This document shows positions 10,302 through 19,962 of a stretch of DNA of 64,000 nt, piece after piece. The notes below the pieces were generated by a model, which worked only from the letters and a program-made list of their open reading frames with translations, had not been told where the DNA came from and did not search any database. Made by a program: the position numbers and the translations under genes. Each line of letters opens with the position of its first letter. The stretch's first letter is position 1. Source of the stretch: Prorocentrum cordatum (lineage: Eukaryota > Sar > Dinophyceae > Prorocentrales > Prorocentraceae); the NCBI GenBank assembly GCA_963575745.1, contig CAUYUJ010019378.1, positions 62,001 through 126,000 on the forward strand, written 5' to 3'.

Positions 10302-11907
10302 ATGGAGCCGACGGGCATGAAGATCCCCGAGTGTGCCAATACCACCATTCCGATCCTCCGGATCCGGGACGACCGCTTCGGCATCAAAGCCGCTCAGACG
10401 CGGACCTACTCCGCGCGGTGCGACACCTGCCCCCCGGGGTCCCCGCTCCTGGTCTGAGACCCCGGCTCTCCGCCTCTGGGGTGCTTCATTTGGAAGCCGG
10501 CGGAAGGCACAGGCGTTCCCGAGCAACATGGGCTGCCCCCCATCGATGAGCGTGCCCTGGCCTGGCGAATGGAACGCTACTTGGTGCTGCCGGCGCTGCC
10601 TGGTCCCGATCTGGAACATAGGCCCGGCCACCCTGGACCACATCCTGGATCGCGACTTCAGGTCGCTGTATCCAGAGGAACCTCTGGCCCTTCCCCCGCT
10701 CAGCAGCCAGATTGGTTTCGAGGCACCTGTGGACATCGTGGATTCTCTCCCTTGGCTTGGCGAGGACGCCAAGGCCCAGGACCAATTCACCAAGGTCGGA
10801 GCAAGCAATCCCCCTGGACCCAGCGCCACAGGCAGCTCTGGTGCAGCGCCAGAGCCAACGCCCATCACCTCCCTGGCAGGGTCCCCGCCATCTGGCGCGT
10901 GTTCTGTGGGCGACGACAGGCCAGACACTCCCATGGCGGCCGACGCAGACAGGTCTCAGGGCACGGTGGACAACGACTCGCGTATGGGCCACCGTGACCC
11001 GCCCGACTACGACAACGGCGAAGGCGCGGAAGACGGGCTCCCCCTTCACAAGATGGAGCCCGACTACGAAGAAGATAAACCCGCTCGTCCTCCCACGTGC
11101 TCAGAGTCGGCCCAGGAGGATGATGACAATCGCTCAGGCGGCGATGCCCCACAGCGAAGCCCGTCGGTGGACAGCTCTGACACCAGCTGCGAGGATACCG
11201 CGACTTCAGTCGCAGAGGATACGCCCTACGCCGACCGCAGAAGGGGTCCAGCCCGAGACCCCGCGAGGCACGAGAGGGCCAGCGACGGTGGCGGCTCGCG
11301 GTACCAGCGCTCTCCTGCGCCCACCCCGATGCCCCCTGGACGGAGGCCCTATCACTCTCGCCATACTGGCTCTTCGGAACAGGACGCACTCAACCTGTTG
11401 TCCTGCCCTGATGGAGGCGGCCCAATGTACAAAGTCAGGCTGGGCACCGTCGAACTCGAACGTCCCGACGAGACACCAGCCAGACGCATATCCAGGCTTC
11501 AGTCGGAGCTGGGAGCATTCTTTTGCGCACTGTGGACAGCGAACACGCAGCGTGCCCTGCCCCCTGGATGGAGGGCGCCCAAGTCCGACCCGAAACTACA
11601 CATGCCCTCGGATAGCATCAATTTCCTAGAGGCCTGGAAGGACTGCGGATACGACGCCTACGAGATGAGCAGGAGGCTGGGCTATGATATCGACTGGAAC
11701 AGGATACGAGCCAACTACCTGCGTCACTCCCAGACAGATGACAGGGGCAAAGGCGGCTATCGCCACACGGGCTGGCGCGACCGTGCGACAAGTTCCCGGG
11801 GCACCTGGGGCAGTTGGCAGGGCGAGTGGCGCGACGGATGGCGTGAAGATCACTGGCAGACGGGTGGCAAACGCGGCGGAGGTTACCCTGGCGATCGCGA
11901 TGATTGA
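10302..11907 (+). CDS. Uncharacterised protein, probable gene with a frameshifted 5' end
   Basis: A protein-like reading runs to the TGA at 11,905-11,907. From about 10,570 the frame beginning at a GTG at 10,333 is the convincing one. It encodes an acidic, Pro/Ser-rich middle (roughly residues 160-330), then a more ordered part with FLEAWKDCGYDAYEMSRRLG near residues 430-450, and a tail rich in Trp, Arg and Gly (GWRDRATSSRGTWGSWQGEW). Upstream, the neighbouring frame is better: the ATG at 10,302 opens MEPTGMKIPECANTTIPILR, with GC-rich third positions, up to a TGA at 10,455-10,457, and the same frame stays protein-like to about 10,600. The gene is therefore either frameshifted plus one stop, or spliced. 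No known family is recognised. The Trp/Arg/Gly tail could bind nucleic acid, but that is inference. Confidence 0.5.
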
Positions 11908-12060
11908 GATGAAAAGAGACTCCGCTGGAGAGACTGAACTCCCTCCCTGCCCTCGCCGCGCCCCAGTGCCCGCGCCGCCGCCTGCACTTTACAACGCGCT
12001 ACCGCGGCCCTCCGCCGCTCTCCCCTTCAACCTGGGGCTGCACCACCGCCCCTCCCCTGA
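11908..12060. other. 3' flank of the 10.3-11.9 kb gene
   Basis: Pyrimidine-rich sequence after the stop codon, grading into the satellite that follows. No AATAAA signal is seen; dinoflagellate genes often lack one. Confidence 0.3.
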
Positions 12061-13440
12061 ACGGCACTCTCTCTCACCCTTGGACCTTGGGGTGCCGTTC
12101 GGTAATGCCATCTGCTCCCTGCGTGACGCCGCGCACCCTGCAGACCAACTTGCCACTGGCATCGCTGCCTTTCTCCACCGGTGGCCGCCGCCCTCTCGCC
12201 GCAAGGCCCCCCCCTTTCCTCGCTTCGGTTTCACTGCCTGAATTCCAGCTGGCGCTGCCCAGGCCGCGCCGAGGGCTCCCTAATCGCGGCGCTCTGCGGC
12301 CCTCCACCCGACGCGCGCACCTCCTGCCTTTGGATCCAGGTACGCGCTTCGGCAATGCAGTCCACCGCCTCCCCGCAGTGGACTCGCGGCCTCAGTCCCT
12401 ACTGTAGATGTCTCACCGCCAGGCGTTCCTGGCCTGTCAGTGGGCCGCGGCTCGCCTGTCCACTGGCTTTCTCCCTGGATTTTCGAACCGATTGAACGGC
12501 CTTCCGCCGTCACCCTGGACCTTTTAAACAAGCAGCGCGGCCTTCTGCCGCCACCCTGGATCCAAGTGGCTCTGAGGGACGCGTCTTGGGTACATGGCGG
12601 TTTCGTCCCTCTGGTGCTAGACGACTCGGTTTGGGTAGCGCTGAGACACCTTAGATGTGCCCCCCTCGGGGTCGGCCGTGTTTCGTGCTCTTCGACGCCC
12701 TTCCACTCGTCGGATCTGGGCTGACGCATCTCAGTTGCGGAAGGTACTCTTGTCATCATGCTCCACACCCTGGATGCGCTTTCTTGCGCCGCGACTCGGC
12801 TCGCCGTCAGCTTTTTCCGCTGCACTTGTCCCCAGTCAGTCTGCGGTACCCGTCAGGCTCCCTGGATCGGTGCCCTCGGGAACTCTCAATGCTGGACGGC
12901 CTTCCGCCGTGACCCTGGATCGGTGGCGTTGAGGGACGTGCCTGGGTATTCGCGGTTTCGCCTTCGCGTTCTCTCCGACTCGTTTTGGACAGCACTGAGA
13001 CGCTGTGATGTGCACGCGCCGCGCTTCGACCGTGTAGCGTGCACTAAGGCGCCCTTCCACCCGCTGGGTCTGGGCTGAAGCATCTCGGTGTGGAAGCTTC
13101 TTGGCAACATGCTCCACACTTTGGATGCCGTTCTGGCGTCGCGGCTCGTTGCCGCCGTCGGGATCCCGCTGGACTTACGTCTCCAGTCGGTCTGTGCTAC
13201 CCGTCAGGCTTTGGATCTACGTCCTCGGGAACGTTCCTCTCGTTCGCACCTGGACTTTGGGAACGCCTCTCGCGCCATTTTGGCTGCGCTTGGTCTCCTC
13301 GGTGCCTACCTCAGGCCCGTTGGACGCACCGCTGCATGCCCGTTCAGGGGCTGTCTCTGGCTCCTGGATTGCATCGGCCCCGCCGCCCTGGACGCTGTCG
13401 CGAGCCGCCTGATCCGCGGCCCCGCGCGCGTTAGGTAATT
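12060..13440 (+). repeat. ~350-bp diverged satellite, three or four units
   Basis: Blocks near 12,578-12,800 and 12,931-13,155 align in order: GGGACG, GGTTTCG, GACTCG, GCTGAGACRC, GCCCTTCCAC, TCTGGGCTGA, GCATCTC and CATGCTCCACAC. Their spacing is about 353 bases. The words TTCCGCCGTSACCCTGGA and CTGGATCC recur throughout. Several open frames of 60-180 codons cross the units but change phase between units, so no gene is called. Confidence 0.65.
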
Positions 13441-13590
13441 TAGTCGCGGCCGCGGCCCGCCCGCGACCTCCCGCCGCTGGCGCTTCCGCCTGCGGCTGTA
13501 AAAAATATCCCCACCAGCCAATGCGAAAGTAGTCGCCAGGAGAGTCTCCCTGTTCAGGGCTGCGTAGCAGCATGCAGTGGAACAAACAGA
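13374..13590 (+). repeat. Shared repeat terminus with A-run and TATCCCCACCAGCC
   Basis: GCCGCCTGATCCGCGGCCCC, then AATTTAGTCGCGGCCGC, then CCTGCGGCTGTAAAAAATAT and CCCCACCAGCC (13,506-13,519). This ordered series is found again at 42,668-42,794. It is followed by AGTAGTCGCCAGGAGAGTC and, at 13,553-13,591, TTCAGGGCTGCGTAGCAGCA then TGCAGTGGAACAAA, a word also present at 28,890-28,925 and 43,513-43,550. The layout (variable body, A-run, fixed 3' end) is reminiscent of a retroposed short element. Confidence 0.5.
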
Positions 13591-14098
13591 GTGTAGCCGT
13601 TACCTTTGGAACGTGAAGAAGGGGGGATGAAACGCAAACGAAGGAGGCAGGAAACGGTTCAAGAGGAACCAAAGTAGGGTTGAGAGGTTTTTTTTTGGAT
13701 TTGCTCGCGGGTGATCGCCTGCCAATCACTCCTGCCCGAAGTCGACGACAACGAGCGAAGGGCCCGAAAGGGACCGAAAGGGGGAACGAGGGGCGGACCC
13801 AGGAACCCAGACACAGGACGAGCGAAGGGACCCGACCAAAGAAACAAGGGACACGAAACCTCGAGGGCCTCGAGCAGCGCACCATTCAAAACCGTCCAGG
13901 GACGGAGGCGTCAACACAGGACGATTAAACAACGTTTAAAGTTGAACACTTCAAACCTCCAACTGCTCACCTCCCCCCGCCACTGCATGCCCCCCCCGCC
14001 CAACCGCTGAGCACAGACAGGTGCGAGGGAAAGACGGGGGGAGGGCCCAAGAAAACAACATTCGAGAGAAGGGGAAAACTCTCATTCACGAATTTGTC
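13591..14098. other. Downstream flank of the minus-strand retrogene, no gene seen
   Basis: Short open frames of 67-99 codons on both strands and a GAAC/GGGAC-rich patch near 13,740-13,870. No domain is present and no poly-A tract was found where the retrogene's 3' end should be. Confidence 0.3.
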
Positions 14099-14099
14099 A

Positions 14100-15383
14100 C
14101 TACGCTGTCTTCAGCTTGTCGTGGCACACGCGCAGGATCAGTAGTCCTGGCCACATTATCAAGGAGACGAGCATGATCAAGTGACTCCATCCAATCCAGC
14201 CTCCCCAGTGAAACACCTGATGGTACTTCACAAGAAAGCTGTGCAAGCCAAGCGGCTGCGAGGCTAGCAACACATATAATGCCAGAACAGAGATCGATAG
14301 CAAGCGTAGCAGCCATCCAACCTCATCCTCCCATCATCCTCATCATCATCCCACCCCCACCCAGCCAGACAAAAGCAGACGGAGGGGGGGGGGAAGAGGA
14401 AGCTCTCAGGAGTCCCAGTAGGCACTCTGCCTACAATATCGGCACGCCATTGCCCGCTTCGTGCTGGATGAGCTCCGTAACAGAGCGCACGCACGACAGC
14501 GAGGAGCTCGATAAGGAACACCAGGAGATTCGACAGCAGGAGGAAAAACATCATCTGGAGTAGTGGCCGCGCAGAGGCACGGCTTGTAGATCACCATCTT
14601 GTGCAGGGAGCCAGCGGCGGACACGCTGAACGTGGACATCGCGTTGGCGGTGCCGTCGCCATCCGGAAAGGCATCGCCAGGCGCATCGCGATCTGGCTCC
14701 GAGGGATATCCGGCATGAAGCGAGACATCGCCGAGTCGACCAGCACGAACAGCTTCGCGCAATTCGGCAGAGAGGTCGCCGCGAACATCCACGAGTCGCT
14801 CAGCAGAGGCATGACGAACTGGAGGCAAGCCGTCGTCAAGTCGACCAGCACGAACAGCTTCACGCGATTCGTGAGGAAAGTCACCGGGGACATCCACGAC
14901 ACGCTCAGCATCATCAGGAACTGGAGGCGAGTCGTCATCACGTGGACCAGCACGAACTGCTTCACGCGGTTCGGGAAGGCCACAATGAACGTCCACGAAT
15001 CGCTCGGCGGAAACAGCACCATCAGCGCCATGTGGAACATTCAGATCGCGAGTAGCACCTGCAGGAAGTTGAAGCCGATGATGGGGAACAGTACCATCGC
15101 GAAGCTGGTTCTCCTCCTGCAGGTTCGGCGAGACGACGCCACCAGACTGGCCCAGCGTATTGGCGAGCTCCGTCAGGAGGAACTCTGATTTGACACGGCT
15201 GATGTGCTTAACGAGGGCGAAGCTGGTGTCGACGTGCTCGAGCCTCCGCCGCAACGACCGCTGGGACTTGTCTTTGAAGAGCGTGCGTGCGGCCACACCA
15301 AGGCCAGCGAAGTCGCGACCCGTGGTGTGGCAGATCATGCGCAGAGCCTGGCCATGGAGGCGAACAATGAGTTCCTCGGCCAT
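14100..15383 (-). pseudogene. DinoSL-tagged retrogene for a repeat-containing membrane protein (frameshifted)
   Basis: The minus-strand ATG at 15,383 opens MAEELIVRLHGQALRMICHT and stays protein-like for about 95 codons. After that the best frame (GC-rich third positions) shifts by one phase near 15,100. That second frame encodes a hydrophobic stretch, FAMVLFPIIGFNFLQVLLAI, is cut by a TGA at about 15,041, and continues as three tandem ~35-residue repeats sharing NRVKLFVLVD and SDSW cores (15,030 to ~14,720). The frame changes again near 14,650 and 14,570. Further membrane segments follow: FFLLLSNLLVFLIELLAVV, then LLSISVLALYVLLASQPLG and a last one before CHDKLKTA and the stop at 14,100-14,102. 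Between about 14,440 and 14,315 lies a possible intron (GTAGGC...AG with a long pyrimidine tract). No family is recognised. The number of breaks argues for a decayed copy; sequencing indels are an alternative. Confidence 0.6.
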
Positions 15384-15435
15384 GGAATCAACCGAAGATC
15401 AAAACACATCGAACCTAATACAAGGCGCGCCGCAG

Positions 15436-15457
15436 CTTGAGCCACAATGGCTACGGA
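15436..15457 (-). promoter_or_regulatory. Relict dinoflagellate spliced-leader sequence
   Basis: On the minus strand this 22-mer contains CCGTAGCCATTGTGGCTCAA. The known DinoSL is identical except for one T where this has G. The leader is followed by CTGCGG, not by the GTA splice donor of a spliced-leader RNA gene, so it is the fossil of an already trans-spliced mRNA. It sits 52 bases before the ATG at 15,383, a normal 5' UTR distance. Confidence 0.85.
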
Positions 15458-15559
15458 GGATTGAGAGGTGGGAGAAGGAGGAAGATGAGGAAGAGTGAGC
15501 GCAGACTCCGAGATCTCTAGGTGCTGGAGCTCGTCGGGAGCCTTGGAGGGGGTGTATAG

Positions 15560-16230
15560 GGTTCTGGAAGGAGGATGGAGGGGGGTTGGGTGTCTCTTGG
15601 GGCCATGTTGGATTCCTTGGGGGGCAATATTGGGGCAATCTTGGGCACCATCGATTCACAAACGGGGCGGGCATATCTGTGCCCTGCCCCCCCCCCAGCG
15701 GTGCCCTGACAGCGGCCTCTTGGAGCCCTTTTGCATCGTTCTTGGACCCTCTTGGGGCAGTCTTGGGCCCCTTAAGCCTTAGGGGCCCTTCTTAGGGCCG
15801 CCTTGGGCCATCCTCGAGCCACCTTGAGGCCTTGAGAGCCCATCGGGAGCGAACCGGCGAGACGACAAGTCACATTGAACAAACGTTAGGGTTTTGAAGG
15901 GTTTGGGCCTATTGAGGGTATCCTTGGGAGGCTCGGAGGGCTCTTGGCGCCGTCCTGGGTCGGTCTTGAGGACTATTGGAGGCATGTTGGTGTCTATCTT
16001 AAACCATCTCGGGTATCCTGAGCGATCTTGGAGGCCATATTGGGCTGTGCGGAGCCTTCTTGGAGCCATCTTGGGCCAACAACAAGAGCCTCTGACACCT
16101 CGCGGAACGCCCCCTCCAGACCCAGGGGGGGGAGGGTGAGGGGGAGAGGGAATCCCTTCCCCCAAAGGGAAAGGGGCTCAGCAGAACGAGCTCGCTCGAC
16201 CACTCACGTCCTAGGGCTGGCGGGATTTCC
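15560..16230 (+). repeat. Composite repeat: CTTGGRGCC periodic tract, G-rich core, hairpin, conserved tail
   Basis: At 15,575-16,085 CTTGGGGCC/TTCTTGGAGCC words recur about every 10-11 bases or multiples of that. Next come CCTCTGACACCTCGCGG, CCAGACCCAGGGGGGGGAGG with further G-runs, and an AATCCCTTCCCCCAAAGGG hairpin. The last part is GAGCTCGCTCGACCACTCAC then GGGCTGGCGGGATTT. The same order recurs at 34.6-35.5, 38.7-39.6 and 44.2-45.0 kb, and inverted at 37.0-37.5 kb. Confidence 0.65.
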
Positions 16231-16261
16231 CTCGTTTCCTTCTCCTCCTGCTCCCCCTCCC

Positions 16262-16440
16262 TCCCCCTGTGCGGCGCTGAGGCGAGAGCCACATTTTGGA
16301 AACGGCCCGCCCTCCCTCCGCGAATCTCTTGCAACTTTTAAGCTTCAGGATCGTACATGGTGGGGAAGTCTCAGGCGAAACGCCCGGCCCGCACTACCGA
16401 CACGTTTCGGGGTGCGACATTGGGGAGATATGTTTAAGGA
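16262..16440 (+). repeat. Orphan unit of the 84-bp repeat plus its tail
   Basis: GTGCGGCGCTGAGGCGAGAG then CCACATTTTGGAAACGGCCC matches the tandem units at 29.4-29.95 kb. The tail (AGGCTTCAGG-like, then GTCTCAGGCGAAACGCCC and GGGGTGCGAC) also matches the end of that array. Confidence 0.65.
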
Positions 16441-16525
16441 AAGTAATGGAGGAGGAAGAGGAGGAGGAAGCATAAGAGGAGGAGGAGGAGGAGGAGGAGG
16501 AGGAGGAGGAGGAGGAGGAGGAAGT
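16440..16525 (+). repeat. (GGA)n tract
   Basis: Tandem GGA triplets directly after the tail of the orphan 84-bp unit. The 29-30 kb copy also has a GGA tract in this position. Confidence 0.85.
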
Positions 16526-16556
16526 GGAGGGCGGCCATGATTGAGGGTCCCCAGAG

Positions 16557-16830
16557 GCCGACAGGAAGCGCTACAGAAAACGATCGATTAACCCTAGATC
16601 GATCCTCGATGAGACGGCGACGACGACGACAACGACGTAGGCCGTCCTCCCAACAAGGGCGCTCCCCACCTCCCCCCCTATCCTCCCTCCTCCCGCCCTG
16701 CTCCTCCCCCCAGCACAGGAAGTGCTAGACGAAAACTATCGGTCAACCCCAGATCGATCCTCGATCGGACGGCGACAACGACGACGATCGGAGCGTGCGG
16801 CCTTCCCCCCTGCCCCTCCCCCCTCCCTGC
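16557..16830 (+). repeat. ~157-bp tandem duplication
   Basis: CAGGAAGCGCTA and AGATCGATCCTCGAT near 16,560-16,615 recur as CAGGAAGTGCTA and AGATCGATCCTCGAT near 16,716-16,770. In both units a GACGGCGACRACGACGACGA tract and a Cys/Pro-codon-rich CCTCCC stretch follow. Confidence 0.65.
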
Positions 16831-17229
16831 TCCCTCTCTCTCCAGGAGCCCTGTCTTCCCTCCTTCGGTGCGGATCGGAAGCGCGCCTTGTCTCCGTCGT
16901 CGTCGGCGTCCTCGTGGTCGTGGTGCGTGCTGCCCTGCCGAGGTTTTTGTTTCCACTGACGCGGTGCTCACCACTACGGTAAAGGGAAACAATTTCTGAA
17001 CACTCCCCCTCCCCCCCAAACTCAATGTTGGCACGCGCGGGGGAGACTGCGGTCGAAGTGCACGTCATCAGACCCACCGCCAACTTTGAACATTGGGGGG
17101 AGCGTGAGGCGCTGACAGATGAACGTGGCATGAGTGTTCGCCAGCTTGTGCCGAGGCCTGTACCCCCCTCCCCCCCTCTCTTCGAGGACTCCCTCTCCCT
17201 CCCTCCTCCCGGGGATCCTGCAGAGGGTA

Positions 17230-17394
17230 CACCTTAGGCGATGCTTAAGAAAACTTAAATTTTCGGCCAGAGTCTCGATTATTCTTCATGTTTCGATGTA
17301 AATCCTAAGATTTGAATCGAAATGTTGGGTTTTTATTCAAGTTCTGAGACTATGAATTTCTTAACCCATGATTTCTTAAGCATTTCGCAAGGTG
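17230..17394. mobile_element. 165-bp MITE with TA flanks (Tc1/mariner-like)
   Basis: The AT-rich element begins CACCTTAGGCGATGCTTAAG and its right end, reverse-complemented, reads CACCTTGCGAAATGCTTAAG, with AAA after both. A TA dinucleotide sits immediately outside each end (17,228-17,229 and 17,395-17,396). Terminal inverted repeats of about 25 bases, a TA flank and no coding capacity fit a mariner-type MITE. An internal GAGTCTCGA/CTGAGACTA pair extends the hairpin. Confidence 0.7.
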
Positions 17395-17399
17395 TACGC

Positions 17400-18456
17400 T
17401 CAGGGGGGGGGGGGCGCGTCGACCCCGCCTCGGCCACGGACCGCCGACGGGGGCCCGAGAGACCACCCCGCGCAGGGCCGCGCGGGACCTCGCTCTCGGG
17501 GCCCCGTCGCCGACCTGTGGGCGATTTCTCGCCGACTCCAGGTCGCTCTGCAGGTCGCCTCCTCCTCCTCCTCCTCCTCCTCCTCCTCCTCCTCCTCCTC
17601 CTCCTCCTCCTCCTCCTCCTCCTCCTCCTCCTCCTCGGGGAAGAAACACACAGACACCATGAATCGTCGATTCCCCAGACAATATAGGAACATACGGGCA
17701 GCGGGGGGAAGACAGAAACCCAGGAAACACGCAAAAATGTAGGGAATCTTCTTACTTGTGTGTGCATTCATCTGCGTGTCCCAGGGCCCCTTCAGTCTCC
17801 CCCCCGAGCCACTCCATGTCGTCTTCGCGGGTTGTAAGTCCGCTCTCCGGCGGCCGCTCGGGGCGATCCGGGCGCCCCTGGAACGCTCTCGGCGAGGCAC
17901 AGCCGCTGGCAGGTGTCCCGAGGCTGGGAAACCGAAGAGAACCAACGAACACGTCCGAAAACCGCGGATCTCGGAGGTGCCCATTCCTGTTTCGCATCGT
18001 CCCCGTCCCCCGCGCTCTTCAACGGCGGCGGCGTCGGCGGCGACGACGACAGCCGCGTCCCCCCCCCCAAGAGATAGCGCGCTCCTCACCCATCTCTCGG
18101 CGTTCGAGGTTCAAGGGTCGGGTACTCTGGGCTCTTTTTGGCTACCCTCTTGGGGCCTCCAGAGGCCTCCCCAGGGGCCCCTCGCCTCCGCTGTGGCGGC
18201 GGCGCCGGCGACGACGACGCAGGCCGACCCGCCCCCCCCCGCTCTCCTCCGCCCCCCCTCCTCTCCTTCTTCTGGACTCCCCCCTTTGTCGTACGAAGGC
18301 CACTGACGGGGGTAGTACTACAAGACGTGTTGGTGTTTCCGCGTGAGGCTCCGACCGAGAAGGGTGCGTGGGTCATTGCTCGCTGAGCGTGAGGCGGACC
18401 ACTCCCACGCTCCGCCTCGGGAGGCCTCGAGGCCCAGGTGGCTCCACCGCTTGCAT
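17400..18456. other. GC-rich spacer with one (TCC)n tract at 17,561-17,637
   Basis: Several overlapping open frames on both strands (up to ~230 codons) cross the stretch. Each includes the TCC microsatellite and none has a domain. The GCGGCGGCG/GACGACGAC patches near 18,030 and 18,200 are low complexity. No gene is supported. Confidence 0.35.
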
Positions 18457-18684
18457 CTGGCGTTAAGTCGGGCCTGTCCCCCTACAGTGGGATTTTCGAC
18501 GAAAGAAACATAAATGATCAAAAAGTAGTCCAAACATAGTCTGGGGACTATTTTTGAGTAGTTCCCTACCTAGGCTCTGCCTAGAAGGGTTCTTACCCTG
18601 TAAGCTTAAGGGGCCGGGCAGTGGGGCTCACCCCGGGCGGTTCCCCCAGGATCCGCCCCGCGGTTCCCCCAGTGACGTTCCCTT

Positions 18685-19405
18685 AGCTTAGCGTTGCTTG
18701 TCTCATCTTAGCTTAGCTTATTTCATCTTAGCTTAGCTTAGCTTCATCTTAGATCCGGTGTATCTTAACTTAGCTTACCTTCATCTTAGCTTCGCCGAGC
18801 TTTAGCATAGCAGAGCACATCATAGCCTAGCAGAGCGTAGCACAGCATTGCGCAGCACAACATGTCATAGCAAAGCCCAGCATGTCATAGCATAGCACAG
18901 CATAGCATAGCATATCATAGCATAGCATAGCACAGCACAGCACAGCACAGCACAGCATAGCACCGCGCAGCATAGCATAGCATAGTATAGCAGAGCATAG
19001 CATAGCATAGCAGCAAAGCAAAACCAACGCAACAGCAGCGCTGGGTGTAATTCCCTACCTAAGGGGTTAGCTTAGCTTAGCTTAGCTTAGCATAGCGCAG
19101 CGCTGCATTAGCATAGCATATCATAGCAGAACATAGCCAAGCATAGCATATCATAGCATAGCATAGCGCAGCATAGCATTGCATAACATAGCATAGCATA
19201 GCATAGCGCAGCTTAGCATATCATAGCATCACATAGCTTATTATATTACAGCGCAGTATTGCATATCATAGCTTAGCATAGCATAGCATAGCAGCACATA
19301 GCATAGCATAGCATAGCATAGCATAGCATAGCGCAACATAGCATAGCATAGCATAGCATAGCTTAGCATAGCATGGTATGACATAGCATAGCATAGCACA
19401 GCAAC
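18685..19405. repeat. Pentanucleotide satellite (TAGCA/TAGCT)n
   Basis: About 700 bases of AGCAT, AGCAC and AGCTT pentamers, interrupted near 19,020-19,070. Pentamer phase makes all minus-strand frames Cys/Tyr/Met/Leu-rich, and none is a gene. Confidence 0.9.
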
Positions 19406-19606
19406 TAATGCTGGTTTCCTAGGGGCTCCAACTTCTAGGTAGGGTCGCACTGTTTTTGTTTGTTTGCCTTCTTGGGGTATTTTGGGGTATTTACCTAACA
19501 GCGAAGACTGATAGGTTTTTAGTAGTGTCAAAAGAAACCATCTTGACTCCCCAGGGGGGTCTGGGCGGGTGCCGGGGAGAAAACGCGGAAGTCGTTTTAA
19601 GGAAAC

Positions 19607-19962
19607 AGTTACACACTTCGTGGTCTTCGAGGTCCCAGAACTCCATTCCTGGGCATGATTTTGAATGCCCGGAGCCAACTGTAGGCCACTTCGTGGTCTT
19701 CGAACCCCCATAACTCCATCCCCGGACCACATTTTGGATGCCCGGAGCCAACTGTAGGCCACTTCGTGGTCTTCGAGTTCCCAGAACTCCATTCCCGGGC
19801 CACATTTTGAATGCCCGGAGCCAATTGTAGGCCACTTCGTGGTCTTCGAGTTCTCAGAACTCCATTCTTGGGCATGATTTTGAATCCCCGGAGCCAACTG
19901 TAAGCCACTTCGTGTTCTTCGAGCTCCCAGAACTTTATTCCCGGGCCACATTTTGAATGCTG
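19607..19962 (+). repeat. 73-bp tandem repeat, nearly five units
   Basis: Units start near 19,612, 19,685, 19,758, 19,831 and 19,904, exactly 73 bases apart. Each contains GCCACTTCGTGGTCTTCGAG, CCAGAACTCCATTC and GGAGCCAACTGTAG. Confidence 0.9.

Noticed and set aside
13255-13285. GCCATTTTGGCT at about 13,275, identical to the middle of DinoSL
   Set aside because: Only 12 bases match, the flanks do not, and the same word with GGCG occurs in the related repeat at 42,285 and 42,533, so it is part of that repeat.
14406-15100. Arg/Asp/Ala-rich continuation of the minus-strand 325-codon frame as the true protein
   Set aside because: Third positions are not GC-biased there, and the alternative phase gives hydrophobic repeats with strong GC-rich third positions.
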